NCBI RefSeq assembly: GCF_000143415.4
Contig: NW_003314271.1
Span: forward strand, 263,801-327,800
Direction: 5' to 3'
Length of the DNA: 64,000 bases
Source: Selaginella moellendorffii
Taxonomy: Eukaryota; Streptophyta; Lycopodiopsida; Selaginellales; Selaginellaceae
Numbering within the stretch: the first letter of the stretch is position 1; each line of letters begins with the position of its first letter. Positions 21,921 through 38,652 of the stretch are shown piece by piece. The translations under genes were made by a program, and so were the position numbers. The notes under the pieces were generated by a model, which saw only the letters and a program-made list of their open reading frames with translations, was not told the DNA's origin and did no database searches.

Positions 21921-24365
21921 GGGTACCTTGGTTTGATGCCAAACTATGACTTTAAATACCAAGAAACAAAAACAAGCATTGAGAAGAAAAAGCAACAGAC
22001 CAATTGACCTTTTGTGGATAGCAAGCGTGCCCTATGCAGATGAAGTGATGTCATTTTCTAGCTGGATCCTATGACAGCTGGACTCTTCCTTGCCTGGTGA
22101 TTGGTTCAGGCTCTTGATTGGCAAACCGGGTCCTTTGGGCTTCTACAATGGCGGTGGTTGTCAAGAGGCAATGGAAAACATTTGGGTGACAATTTCCCTC
22201 TATTTGGGGGGCTTAGAGCATTCACATGCCAGTCCTCTGCTATGTTTATAGATAGAGATAGGGTGCAATTGCTTTGGAAGGGCTGGAGCTCTTCAGCAAG
22301 TTCTAATCCAAAGTGTTCCACCAAGAGTGATTAGCATTGGTGCATTTTGTAAATTTCAGCAGTGGAAATTTGGATTTGAGACAAACAAAACCATATATGG
22401 TAAGTGCATTACTATTTTGTGATCATAGCTAACTTCTTGGAGCATGATGCAAGAGCTGAGCAATTACCACAGCCACTACAACTTATAAGCACTAAGCTAT
22501 GGTCATAAGGTCTTTCAATTGAGGAGTTGATCAAATAGCAAACACAACTAACCTCAAGAAACCTCAAGAAACCATTAGAAATGACATGAAATTTGAAAAT
22601 CACCCAACATCACTTGGGCAATTACTTAGTAATATAATAAGGTGATAGTATTAAAGCAAGCATTATAGTTTAGATATTCTACCATCTTGGGAAAATTTAT
22701 AAATTGTAAACATGATTAAAAATATACAAGACAAATCTAAATGAATACCAACCATTCTTCTTAGTATATTTTAGTTTATTCTAGCATGATATGCAATACG
22801 ATTAATCTTGTATTTAAATTAAAAAATGCATATAATTACTGGAAAACTGGATTAACAAATAGAAATAAACAAGAATAAAACTACTATTAAGAAAAAAAAC
22901 AGCATTGTTGCATGAAAAATTATTTTCATGAATAGCAAAAATTCTAAACAGAAGAAGAATATTAAGAAAGAAACTTTTTAATAATTTTATTTAGACTAAA
23001 GTTTGTTTATGATGAAGAAATAAATCCAAATCCTGTTTACATATGCTAATACAAGATTGATAAAAATAATTATTTTAAATAAATAATAATTATAAATGAA
23101 TTAATCTTGTATAAGATCCTAACTCTATAATTATGATGTTAAATCTTGTGTGAACTATCTTTATCAATTATTATCTTTCTCAACATATTTTTAAAATATA
23201 TGTTAGTTGCCAAAAATATTATGAATTCCAAGAAGTGATATTTTGTGGTATTGAAACAAGGAAATATCAAAGATTAAAATAAAGTGTAAAGTCTAAATGC
23301 GATTTTTGACTTTTCCATTATATTTTTATTCTCCTTATAAAATTTCTTAGAAAATAGTTTATTTCTTTAATTTGTAATGAAGATAAACTTTGAATTTTAT
23401 TGAATTATTGATGTTAAATATAATTATATTAGTAATAAATACTTTTAAACTCATCGTGGCACCATGGTTGAAAATTAATATTAAATCTTGATCACTAACA
23501 AATTATAAAAATGTTTTAGAGTGTTTCAGATCAAAGTGGAAATTTTTTATTTAAAATGATGATTTGATAGATGTACTGAATATAAAAAATAAAATATAGG
23601 ATGATATGTTTTATAAATTGTAAATATTAATTTTTATTTTTATTAATAGTTTTTATATATAGCACCTCATTTTACTTTTTTCCTAAATATTGATATATAT
23701 AACTATAATTTGAGAAGTTTTTTGTACAGTTACTTGTGTAAAATTATTAAATATTTATTACTTTGTAGTTGATTTAAAGCTACTTAATTTATTTTTCTAA
23801 TTATTATTCAGTTGATCAGTATTTCTTTGTCATCTTTCTTGTTTCCTAAATTTGATATAAGTACCTAATAAAAAACTTATAAGTTTATTAGATGAATAAA
23901 TTAGAGTAATATTATAAATTCAACATAAAATTATAATTAATTTATTTAAAAAATTATAAAACTTTCATTTTTTGTTGTTGTGTTTTAACTTATGTATCAT
24001 TTCATGATAATTATTCATAAATTTTTTTTGGGCTGCTAAATTACTATATAAAATTATATTAAATTTATATTTTATACTAATATTTAACTTTTCATGGCAT
24101 TTGAGAATATAAAAATTTCATGTTGACAATTAAAATTCTTTACTGATTGTTCAGTAGCAATCTATACTTACATAATGCTAGTTATTATTTATATTGAAAA
24201 TAGAATAATAATATAACATATATTTTAACCAATGCAATTTAAAAACTTTATATCGAAAAAATATAATAGTAATAAATACCATTAAACTTTTTAAATTTAG
24301 CTTTATATATGAATAACTGGCTGGGGGTTTTATAGTTAGGGTTAGGGCTTTATGGTGGAGCGAGG
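21921..24365. other. Intergenic, including a 2-kb extremely AT-rich stretch
   Basis: From about 22,350 to 24,320 the sequence is nearly pure A/T with no ORF over about 65 codons and no obvious tandem period. 21,921-22,350 is of mixed composition without a recognised gene. The segment ends abruptly just upstream of the trihelix gene, where a GTTAGGGTTAGGG telo-box-like element sits at 24,335-24,347. Confidence 0.6.
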
Positions 24366-25196
24366 ATGGCAACAGCAGCAGCGGGCGAGTACCACAAGAA
24401 GCGCAAGCGCGGCAAGAACTGGAGCAACCAGGAGGCGATCCTCCTAATCGAGGCCAAGGACGCCACCAGCCGCGAAGGTATGGGCGCCTCGGCCAAGTGG
24501 CAAGCCGTGGCGGATCACCTCGAGAGCCAGGGCGTGCTGCGCGACGTGGAGCAGTGCCGCAGCAAATGGGAGAACATGCTGGGCGACTACCGCTCCATCC
24601 TGGAGCACGAGAGGCGCGGCTCCTCCTCCTACTTCGCGCTCACCAAGGAGCAAAAGAAGGACCTCCGGCTGCCCGCCAAGTTCTCGCAGGATATGTTCCA
24701 GCTGCTCCAGCGCACCGTGACGCGCGGCGAGGCGGACATGGACGCTCTCCCCGTCGTCAATGCCGCGGCTCCTTTCGTCCCCGGGGATAGCTTCTCCAGC
24801 GAGGAGGTGCCGGGGCCGGGAGAGACGCCATCGCTCCTCCAGTTCCGCGAGGTTGGATCATCCGGGACTGGTGCTACTGCTACTGCTACTGCCGATCCCA
24901 ATCCTCCAGCTCCTCATGCTGCTACTCCGAATGCTGCTGCTGCTACTGCGACCACCAAGAGGAAGCTTAGATCGATCGCTGCGGAGCCGGGGAGTGGATC
25001 GTTTGAGCTGGTTGCCAAGGCCATCTCCGAGTCCCAGGAGAAGATCCTGGCGTTTTTGCAAGAGCGGGAGGAGAGGAGGATAGAGATCGAGGAGAGGAAG
25101 CTGTCGAGGATGGACGAGCTGTTTGAGCTGCTCAGCAACATGGCTCACACCTGGAAGACGCTGAGCGAACGGATGCTTGTCAACAGCTCGAGATGA
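24366..25196 (+). CDS. Trihelix (GT-type) transcription factor
   Basis: A single-exon gene for 276 aa. Residues from about 14 to 100 form a Myb/SANT-like trihelix DNA-binding domain. It begins with the conserved W of NWSNQEAILLI, has a second W in KWQAVADHL and a third in CRSKWENMLGDYR, followed by the amphipathic helix region ending DMFQLLQR. A low-complexity Ala/Thr/Pro linker follows. The C-terminus is a charged coiled coil (QEKILAFLQEREERRIEIEERK) suited to dimerisation. The basic KKRKRGK at the N-terminus is a likely nuclear signal. Trihelix proteins bind GT-elements in promoters, and the exact clade and targets cannot be told. The start ATG follows a short 5' leader with the telo-box-like motif. 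The neighbouring WOX gene is convergent. Confidence 0.9.
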   Translation: MATAAAGEYHKKRKRGKNWSNQEAILLIEAKDATSREGMGASAKWQAVADHLESQGVLRDVEQCRSKWENMLGDYRSILEHERRGSSSYFALTKEQKKDLRLPAKFSQDMFQLLQRTVTRGEADMDALPVVNAAAPFVPGDSFSSEEVPGPGETPSLLQFREVGSSGTGATATATADPNPPAPHAATPNAAAATATTKRKLRSIAAEPGSGSFELVAKAISESQEKILAFLQEREERRIEIEERKLSRMDELFELLSNMAHTWKTLSERMLVNSSR

Positions 25197-25673
25197 GCGT
25201 CGAGTCTTCTTCTATTTTTTGTTCCCAGTGCCGACACCACTGCAGTAAGTTATGTAGGTCTCTAACATACAGAATTTTGTCTCCTTTGTCCTCTCACAAA
25301 CAGTGTTGTGTCACTCCCCCACAGCAAAGTTTTACGTAAATTTCACACCAAAAAACTTAAGAAATTCATGTGGAAGTTTTTATGGAGAAGAAAATCTGTC
25401 GATCTGATTTATTTACAAAAGCTTTTAAGACTTTCCACCAAACTCACTTCGAAAACTTTCCCAAGAACTTCAAACAAAGAAGTTTTGTGAGAATCAAAGA
25501 TGTGACCTGTGGTTGATTTCTCCTCATAGAAAAGTCTGACGTACAGATAGAATGAGTAGAACTCTTTCTATCAACTTCTCTCAAAACTTGAGAAGCTCAC
25601 GTTTTCGAGAAAAAGGGAAGGAAAATCCGTGGATCTGTGATTGATTGATTGATTTTAAGTGTTGCTGCCTAAG
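25197..25673. other. Convergent 3' intergenic region
   Basis: About 480 bp between the stops of the trihelix and WOX genes. It presumably contains both 3' UTRs. No other feature is seen. Confidence 0.55.
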
Positions 25674-28526
25674 CTAGCTAGCATTTTCTTCCCTACGCTG
25701 CATCTCCTCTTCATCCTCGTCCTCATCTTCGTCCTCGTCCTCCTCATCCTCATCCAAACTCTCGCGACGAGCAGCTTGATCCTCCTGACTAATGTTCAGA
25801 TTAAGCCCTGCATGCGGCTGCTGAACCTGAACCTGAGCCTGAGCCTGCACCTGCTGCTGCACCTGCACCTGCACCTGCATCTGCACCTGCTGCTGAATCT
25901 GCAGCTGCTGCTGCTGGTTGCTCAAGTTGAGCGCCTTGAGCGCCGCGCGCTGCTTGTCCGACTTCTCCCTCCTCTTCGGATCCGCGTAGTAGCGCACGAG
26001 CGAGTCCCACTGCTCCTGCGACACGTCGCTGGGCCGGCTCGACCCCTGCTCGATCATCCGCATCACCTTGTGCCGCCGGAAGTTGAGCGCCTTGGCGACC
26101 TGCTTCTTGAGAAACGCGTCGTCCAGGCTGCCGCCAACGTACGTGAACTTGGAGTCCATGTAGTCGCGTATCCGGACCATGCCTTCCTCCGGCTGGAGCG
26201 CTATGTGCGGGATGGACACGTCCAAGAAGAGCAGCGCCGAGTGCCGCAAGATCGAGTTCCACCATGTCCCGGTTGCTCCAGTCGGCTTCCCGTCGATCAG
26301 AGTTACGTTAGTCTTCTCTCCCTCCACCGCCGCCGCCGCCGCCGCCGCCGCCGGCTGCTTGCTTTCTTTCTTCGATGATGGAGGAGTGGCGAGTGCCTCA
26401 CACCGGTTCTCAAAACTTTGTGGAATCGCGGTAGTGAATGCTTCCGGCTGCTGCTGGTGCTGGTGCTTCTTCTGCGAAGACCACACGATCCGAAACTCCT
26501 TGTCACTCTCTTCCCCTTCTTGGAGAGACCCCTCCTCGTCGTTGCCGCCGTCGTCGTTTGTGTCGTCCTCGGTGCTGCTCGAGGATTTGCAGTCTCGATA
26601 AGTTTGCTGCTGCTGCTGCTGTTCTTGCCCATGTCCCTGCTGCTGCTGCTGGAAAAATTGCTGCTGGTACTGTCTAGAGCTACTGGAGAGTGTTAGTTCC
26701 TGCCTAGCGGACGAAGAATCCCACACCGGAGCGGGACTTTGCTGCTGGTGGTGTTGCTGGACTTGTCCGTAAGAAGAGCTTTGCGGTTTCTGGTGATAAA
26801 AACTCGGCTGCTCGCTCGCTGGAGCCTGGAATCTACTGTAAGGAGGCACCGCATCGCTGCTGTAAAACTCGCCACCGCTGCCACCTCGACCATTGTTATT
26901 GCTCGCGGCCCTGTTGTTAAAGTCCGAGGGTGACGAGGAGGAAACTCTGCGAGCTTGACGGGGGAGAGATGCCGTGGAAGAACACGAACCCGAGTCCATG
27001 GCCTGCGAGTCGGACGACGACGACGTCTCAGTGTCCGGCGGCCTCGTCAACCTGTTTACTATCGAGCGAGCCTTGTTCGCTCCTATTCTTTTCACTACCT
27101 CCACGAACAGCGCCTTCAAATCCCGCTCGTAGCTATCCGGGTTGGTCCTCTTGAGTCCCTTGATTATGTCACGTATCCTGTTCTTCCTAGTGCTCGCGCC
27201 GTGGTGGCTTCTATTCGAGGCTCGACCGTTCAGAGCTGGTGTTGCCGCTGGAGCTGGCTGTGGAGGTGGTGGTGCCTTCCGGATCATCGTACCTCTAGCC
27301 TTTTTCTTCCAAGTTTTTCTCGGCGGTGGCGGCTTCTGCTGCTGCTGCTGCTTGCTGTTCCATGCCCTGCTATCCGAGATATCCTCACTCTCGGTACTAG
27401 CATCGTCTGTGATGGTCTTGGACTCGCTACTTCTATCCTGTAAATCAGTTCCCGGTTGCGTTGGCATCAATGCCAGCTGATGGTGAGGCCGCCACTCGAT
27501 CATGTGTGTCTCTGGAACAAGCTCCTGTGAATACCTGAAAAAGCAGAAAAGAAAGAAAGAAAGATTCCAACTTTGTTAGAACTCACGAGAAAAACCAAGG
27601 AGAAGTATACGTACGCTGGCATCCGAAACTTGTCCGTGAGCCCTGTAGCGGTGGCAGCTGGGTGGTGGTGGTGGTGGTGGTGTGGCGGCGGCGGTGGTGG
27701 CGGAGGAGCCAAGTGGGGGTGGTGAGGAGTAAGCATCAGTGAGCTTTCGTACATTCTCGTATTTAAGTTGATGGCGTCGGATGGAAGCCTGAGAGGCTGC
27801 CGCATTGGAAAACCTGACATGTAACCTGATAACCAATGAGACGAGAAAACCAACAAGACAGGCAAACAAGAGAGAAAGGATAAAAAACTCTTGGAGAAAC
27901 AAGAAAAAAAGGACAGGGAGCTCACCACGAAAAAGACAGCCAGCTAAACAAGTCACGCTTTGGAAACAGTCAAGCAAAATGAGGGAAGAAAACGAAGAAA
28001 ATCCAACCCGGGACAAGCAGGACACGGACAAACACACAAAAAAGGAAACGAGAGATTTTTTGTTACCTTGTTGAGGTTCGGGCTGCGAGAATTCCGGAAG
28101 AAACAAGGTCCCGTTTGGAGGTGAAGTTGCGGCGGCGATCTTGGAGGTGGCGTTGGCTTCGTGGTGATGGTGGTGGTGGTGGTGATGGTGATCGAGCTTG
28201 GATCTCTTGCCTTTGGAGTCGACGTCGGTGTCTACCTCGGACTCGCCATCGTTTTGCTGCATCTGCTTTTGCTTGCGCTTGGCTCGAGCCTTTCGGTTGT
28301 GGAACCAGTTGTGGACGTTGGCCTCCGTAACATCACCTTGGCGAGCGAGATCCACGGCGATCTCTTTGATCCGCTGCTTGTTGATACTGTCGCCCTCCTC
28401 CTCGAACAGCCGGACGAGCATCCGGAGCTGCTCCTCGTTCGGTTTCCATCGAACTTTGACGACGGCGGGAGGCAATTCTTGCAAAGCTTGCTGCTGCTGC
28501 TGCTGGTAATGGCTTTCCTCCATCAT
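25674..28526 (-). CDS. WUSCHEL-related homeobox protein with very long C-terminal extension
   Basis: Exons 28,526-28,067, 27,825-27,615 and 27,534-25,674 sum to 844 codons (843 aa). Residues of about 22-90 form a WOX-type homeodomain (VRWKPNEEQLRMLVRLFEE, NKQRIKEI, NVHNWFHNRKARAKRK), closest by eye to the ancient WOX10/13/14 clade. It is a nuclear transcription factor of meristem or stem-cell control. The rest is exceptional for the family: a His10 tract, a Pro/His run, polyglutamine stretches, an acidic tail, and two structured islands. One is KNRIRDIIKGLKRTNPD through IVNRLTR. The other runs from WWNSILRHSALL through SQEQWDSLVRYYADPKRREKSDKQ and resembles a plant transposase-type domain. 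Splice phases (1, then 2) and reading frames fit joining all three exons. A separate downstream gene starting at 27,503 is the alternative. Confidence 0.8.
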
Positions 28527-30082
28527 CTTGGGATCTGGTCATTGGAAAAACGAGAAGAAAAAAACCGTCTTTTTGAGTGTGCTTTAAACAACTTGCCTTG
28601 CTCAACTCGTTCGCATCCTCAGGCTCCGCATTCTCGGCAGGAAAACTAGGAAGAGAAAACAAACAAGGAAAAATTTAGTCCGGAATGGCAGAGATCCCCA
28701 AAACTCTCCGAAGAACACGAGCAAGAGAAAAAAATTCTCTTTCTTTTCTCCACGGCCCAAGAAAGAGAGAATGATACATGATAATGGCCCAGTCTCCTAT
28801 AGAGGAAGAGAAAAGAAAAGCTGGCCTATATAATAGGATCGAGGGCGTTATCGATGGCACCGGCCCACACAAGTGAAAATCCATCACCACGCACAAATGC
28901 AGGTTAGAAATCTCATCACACTCCCAGCAGCCGGGCAAAAATTCGCGAGCAAATCCACGAATCGCCCACGAAAAGAAAAAGAAGCGAAGAAAACAAACCA
29001 AGAACACACCACCACCACCAAAAAAAATTCATTGTTTTGATTCGAGGGAGAGAAGAGAGGAAGAGAAAAAAAAAACCCCCAAGCAAAGAGGAGAGAAAAA
29101 AAAGGAGACGGTGTGGATGCGTAGCTAACCTGGAAGATTGGCGATCGATCTATCGAATCAGGCGGCGCCGCCGCCGGTGGTGGCGAGCCCCAATCTTTGC
29201 CCCGATCCGCCACGACCCAAGTCACCGAAATTCGATCTCATCTATCCCACGGCCTCGCGATTGCGGCGCGGTGGAGAGGAGCTGGAGCTGTGCGTCGGCC
29301 ATGGCAGCTCTCTGTCGCGCGCGGCACTCTAAGCCGCCATATCCAAGTACTCTACCCGTGCGGGAATTTGGGCACGGCGATTCCAGGCCAGAATCTCCGC
29401 CCATCACGCATTCCGGACCGACGGATGGACGGCATCCACGAGCAGCTTAATGCTAATCATGGTTAGCGGCCTGGGCGCTAATTCCAACGTTGGTAAATTG
29501 GGGCTTTTAACCCCGGGGCAGGTTTAACCGACACCAGCGGTCACTGTCAGGCGTACGAAAGCGTACACCCGCCGGTCAGCGCGCCGTACCACATTGCATT
29601 CATTGTCGCGTATAAACGAGCGCGATTAGCTGCTAATAATCAATCACGCAGGGACTGCGCACGCATTGGCGATTATTTAATCTTTAATTAAACCGCTTCC
29701 ATGCTTAACGTGAAAGACATCCAAGCAAGCGATCTATCTGGGTGGTTGTACAGTATGCGTATGCGATTGGCCAAGTATATTATACATTATATTGTACGAA
29801 AGATGGCGTAGCTTTTCCGGTATTTGCCGCTTGGGCGGCCAGCACTCTTTTCCCGAGTTTGGAATGTGGAATGGGCCCGACATTCATGCAAGAAGCGTTC
29901 CTCATTAAGTACGGACGAGTGTGGGCCATGGCCGAATCTTGTGTGAAGCCGTACAAGGGCAGGAAAGTAAATTAGGGCAGAACTGGTCAAGTTTAGGGCT
30001 CTTGATTGACCCTGACCATGGCGGCGCCGCTGGTGGAATAAGCGGCGCCGCTGGTTCTCTGCAGCTCGCGTCTAGGGCTTTT
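28527..30082. other. Divergent upstream region between WOX and MNS1-like genes
   Basis: The first roughly 700 bp (28,527-29,230) probably hold the WOX 5' UTR and 5' introns. Purine/pyrimidine-biased stretches and short ORFs there are not conserved domains. 29,460-29,700 is GC-mixed, with short inverted motifs such as CCCCGGGG. No other gene is recognised. Confidence 0.5.
30018..30041 (+). promoter_or_regulatory. Short upstream ORF in MNS1-like leader
   Basis: An ATG at 30,018 opens a seven-codon ORF (MAAPLVE, stop TAA at 30,039-30,041) located 41 bp before the predicted main start at 30,083. If transcribed, it would be met first by scanning ribosomes and could damp translation. Whether the transcript start lies upstream is unknown. 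Confidence 0.45.
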
Positions 30083-32543
<2,461 letters not shown>

Positions 32544-32662
32544 AAGCAAAGTTTTGTGTCCACTAACGTTATATTTCCCAAAGATCTTCACTTAAAGGTG
32601 AAAGCCTAATGTATAAAGATCCTATTTAGGGTATATTCCAAGGTTTTAGGGTTCTTAGATTC

Positions 32663-34541
32663 ATGAGCATTCTCACTCCGCCTTCTTCCCCCGCGCTCTC
32701 CTCCGCCTCGGACGATTTTGCTCTCCTCCTCGATTCCGAGCTCGCCGCTGAATCTGCCGACGAAGGGTCCGAGCCCGCGGCCAACAGGGAGGAAGCGGAA
32801 GATCTCGATGACGAGAATGAGGAGAGGTAACGATCATTCTCATCTCAATGTCAGCGTGATGGATATTTCTTGCCAGGAGGAAGAGATTGCGGCTGGATTC
32901 CGCGAGCAATTGTGAGTGGAATCTTTGTTTCTTTGTTAGAATGCGGGCGCTTAGCAAAATTTCTGCGTGTGCTGTGTGTTTCAGCGAGCTGTCCTCCACA
33001 TCCCGGATTTATGTGGGGCGTTTGTATACGTTGCGGTGTGCTCAAGCCAAATTCAGAGCCTGGCGGAAGCGCCAACAACGTTGCCTTGAAATACATCCAT
33101 GAGGTAAGAGATTTCGTTGCCAGATCGTTTTTTGGTTCATCCTTCTGGTTTTAGGAGTTTGAGCTTGCTGGAGATGTTCTAGCTCGTGTTCGTGAAGACG
33201 AGCTTCGGCAAGTGTTGGGCAAACGGAAGCTCTTCCTGGTTTTGGATTTGGATCATACTCTACTGAACTCTGCGCGCTGGATGGAAGTTTTTCCAGATGA
33301 GACGGCTTACCTTGAGCACACCTACATGAATGTTCCGGAAGACAAAATACCAGCATTACCCAATGGTGCTCCAGGTATCTTGCTCCATCATTCTTTTTTT
33401 TGCTTGTTTCCAGCTTTTGTTCTTTGTATTTCAGCTGTTGCCGGTGTGATTCAACCTGGAGGGGGAGGACTGCACCGGATTCACGGCATGCAATTGTGGA
33501 CAAAGCTGCGGCCTTTCGCTCATAAGTTTCTAGAAGAAGCAAGCAAACTGTTTGAGATGTATGTGTACACAATGGGCGAGAGGATGTACGCTGTGACAAT
33601 GGCTCATCTCCTTGATCCCACCGGAAAGTTTTTCAAAGGTAGAGTCATCTCGCAACGTGACAGCACCTGTAGACAGACGAAGGACCTGGACATCGTTCTT
33701 GGAGCCGACTCGGCAGTGCTCATCCTTGACGATACAGAAGCGGTACTTATTTCTTAAGTTTCTGTCTTTCGTTTTATTGGGAATGTCTGCTTCCAGGTCT
33801 GGCCGAAACATCGAGCCAATCTCATTGTCATGGAACGATACCATTTCTTCCAGTCAAGCTGCCGGCAATTTGGTTTGGAAAACCCGTCTCTCACGAAGGC
33901 CGAGAGGGACGAAAGCAAAGACGAAGGCGCGCTAGCAAACGTGCTCAAAGTCTTGCAAAGGATCCACAGCGACTTTTTCATGGTTTGTTTTAGCTTTTTC
34001 GAAAGAAATTTTTTTTTTCTGGAAAGCTGCCACTTGCATCACTTTCCTTTCTCTACTGTCGCAGGAAAGCGATGATTCTCGTTACACTTGCGACGTCCGG
34101 GATGTAAGTCATTATCTCTTCGTTCTCTTCGCTGATTCCAACGCTATCCAGATTACCAGCGTCGTCCGGTCGGAGATACTCTCGGGCTGCAAGCTCGTGT
34201 TTAGCCGGATCTTCCCGACCGACTGCCTGGAACCCGAGCTCACTCCACTGTGGAGACTGTGCGTGGATCTGGGGGCCGAGTGTGTTCTAGCGCACGACGA
34301 CTCGGTCACTCACGTAGTAGCGCTGGATCGATTCACGGACAAGGCCAAGTGGGCGAAAGAGCACCGAAAGTTTTTGGTCCATCCGGCGTGGGTGGAAGCA
34401 GCGCACTCGCTGTGGAGAAGACCAAACGAGTTGGAATTCCCAGTGCGCGAAGGCCAAACGCGAGCTCCAGTGTTTACATTTGCAAAGACTGTAAATGTAG
34501 AAGTCGAAAGGAATGGGGAAGAGAAAGACCAAACAAACTAG
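32663..34541 (+). CDS. CPL4: RNA polymerase II CTD phosphatase, CPL4-like (FCP1 homology plus BRCT)
   Basis: Eight exons (32,663-32,826; 32,877-32,911; 32,985-33,103; 33,155-33,374; 33,435-33,742; 33,797-33,982; 34,065-34,103; 34,152-34,541) give 486 aa. An acidic N-terminus precedes a CPPHPG/CIRCG zinc-like segment. The FCP1 catalytic domain has the HAD-type DxDxT motif at D137-L-D139-H-T141, and WTKLRPFAHKFLEEA, MYVYTMG and the second acidic motif VLILDDTE further on. The C-terminal exon encodes a BRCT domain (GCKLVFSRIFP, VTHVVA, VHPAWVEAA). It dephosphorylates the Pol II CTD in the nucleus. Overall order and length match CPL4 better than CPL3, which is much longer. A telo-box-like TTTTAGGGTT sits at 32,644-32,653. 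Only 119 bp separate it from each neighbour. Confidence 0.94.
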
Positions 34542-34660
34542 AACGATGAAATAGCTTGTGAGTGATATAGAATATTCGAAGTATGACTGGAATATTCTTT
34601 TATTTTTTGTGTGTCTTTGTGTAGATCTAGGGTTCATCAATCTGCGGTGCTGGGAGAGCT

Positions 34661-37631
<2,971 letters not shown>

Positions 37632-38652
37632 GATAGAACTGGTTTTCTCCACCCGTAAATAACGTCTCGTCGCGCTTGGTAAAAAACCATTCTTTTCTTT
37701 GCGTCCAAGCTCTCCATAGGTGGTTCTCTGCGCAATATTTATATACTACTCCTGGTATTTTTTTTGCTTTGAGCTAAGTTTGTTCCAGTGGCAGTGGCAG
37801 CAGCAAACTCTCACGATCTAGCTACTGTCACTCCAGGCTTTATCAGTTGCTTGGAATCTATACTCTCTTGGGACTCAAGTAAGCGATGCGCCAACCATGA
37901 CAGCATTCATGAATGGGGCCATCCATCCCCATCCATGCATGTGTCATAGCCATGGCATATGCGCCATACGTTCAAGGTATATAATGCTGGAGCCAGCGCA
38001 TGGTCATGGGTCCCATGCCCGCATGATAATGACCATGGCCATAAACGCGACACATGCCACAAAACCAACGGTGTCGGTGGCGTGGCATATTCGCGTGGCA
38101 TCTTTTTCCTTGTACGAAATTTTCTGCCAGAGTGAGTACGGAAGGCCGAGGATCCAGCGTCTCTGTCCAAAGCACACGAGGAACATTAAGAAATTTTCAC
38201 CTATGTGGCGAGGCTAGCGTTGTAAATGTAATTTACGCTATCACGCGGGCTTTACCATGGGTCAAAGCAAATAAGAAAGGAAGATAGCCCTTTACACGGG
38301 ATATATTATTTTAATCTCGCGGTAACTACTGTTCTTGTGTGTGTGGTGGCTCTGTTCTTTCTTCCAGGCGCTAGGTCTAGCGCTTTGGAGGAGTGTGATT
38401 CTAGCAAGACGATGCTGCCGCCGCCGGGATCTGCTGTGGATTGCTCCCGCGCCATCTCCACCTCCCGAAATCTGGGGCTTCGGCGCCGCTGCGCAACGCG
38501 CTCCTGATCTCGTGGAGCCGGGAATCCATCCGATCCGGCTGGGGCGCGCCGGGCATTCCGATCTGATGCGTGCCGCCAGGTGCTAGATAGATTCTCCTCA
38601 TCGCGTCAAGAAGGGGGAGCGAAATTTCAGGATTGCGCGTGGATTAGCGGCA
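37632..38652. other. Intergenic, CATG-rich low-complexity patch
   Basis: Contains the VHA-A 3' UTR, a 37,900-38,110 patch dense in CATGG/CCATG words with a small inverted repeat (ATGCCAC ... GTGGCAT), and the upstream region of the NDL gene. No gene is recognised. Confidence 0.5.

Noticed and set aside
25659-26378. Long plus-strand ORF antisense to the WOX gene
   Set aside because: It is a leucine-rich shadow of CAG/CTG repeats in the WOX C-terminus. The minus-strand frame is the coherent one.
37900-38110. CATG-dense patch as a possible structured RNA or regulatory array
   Set aside because: Only short irregular inverted words are found. No stable periodicity or long hairpin is visible.
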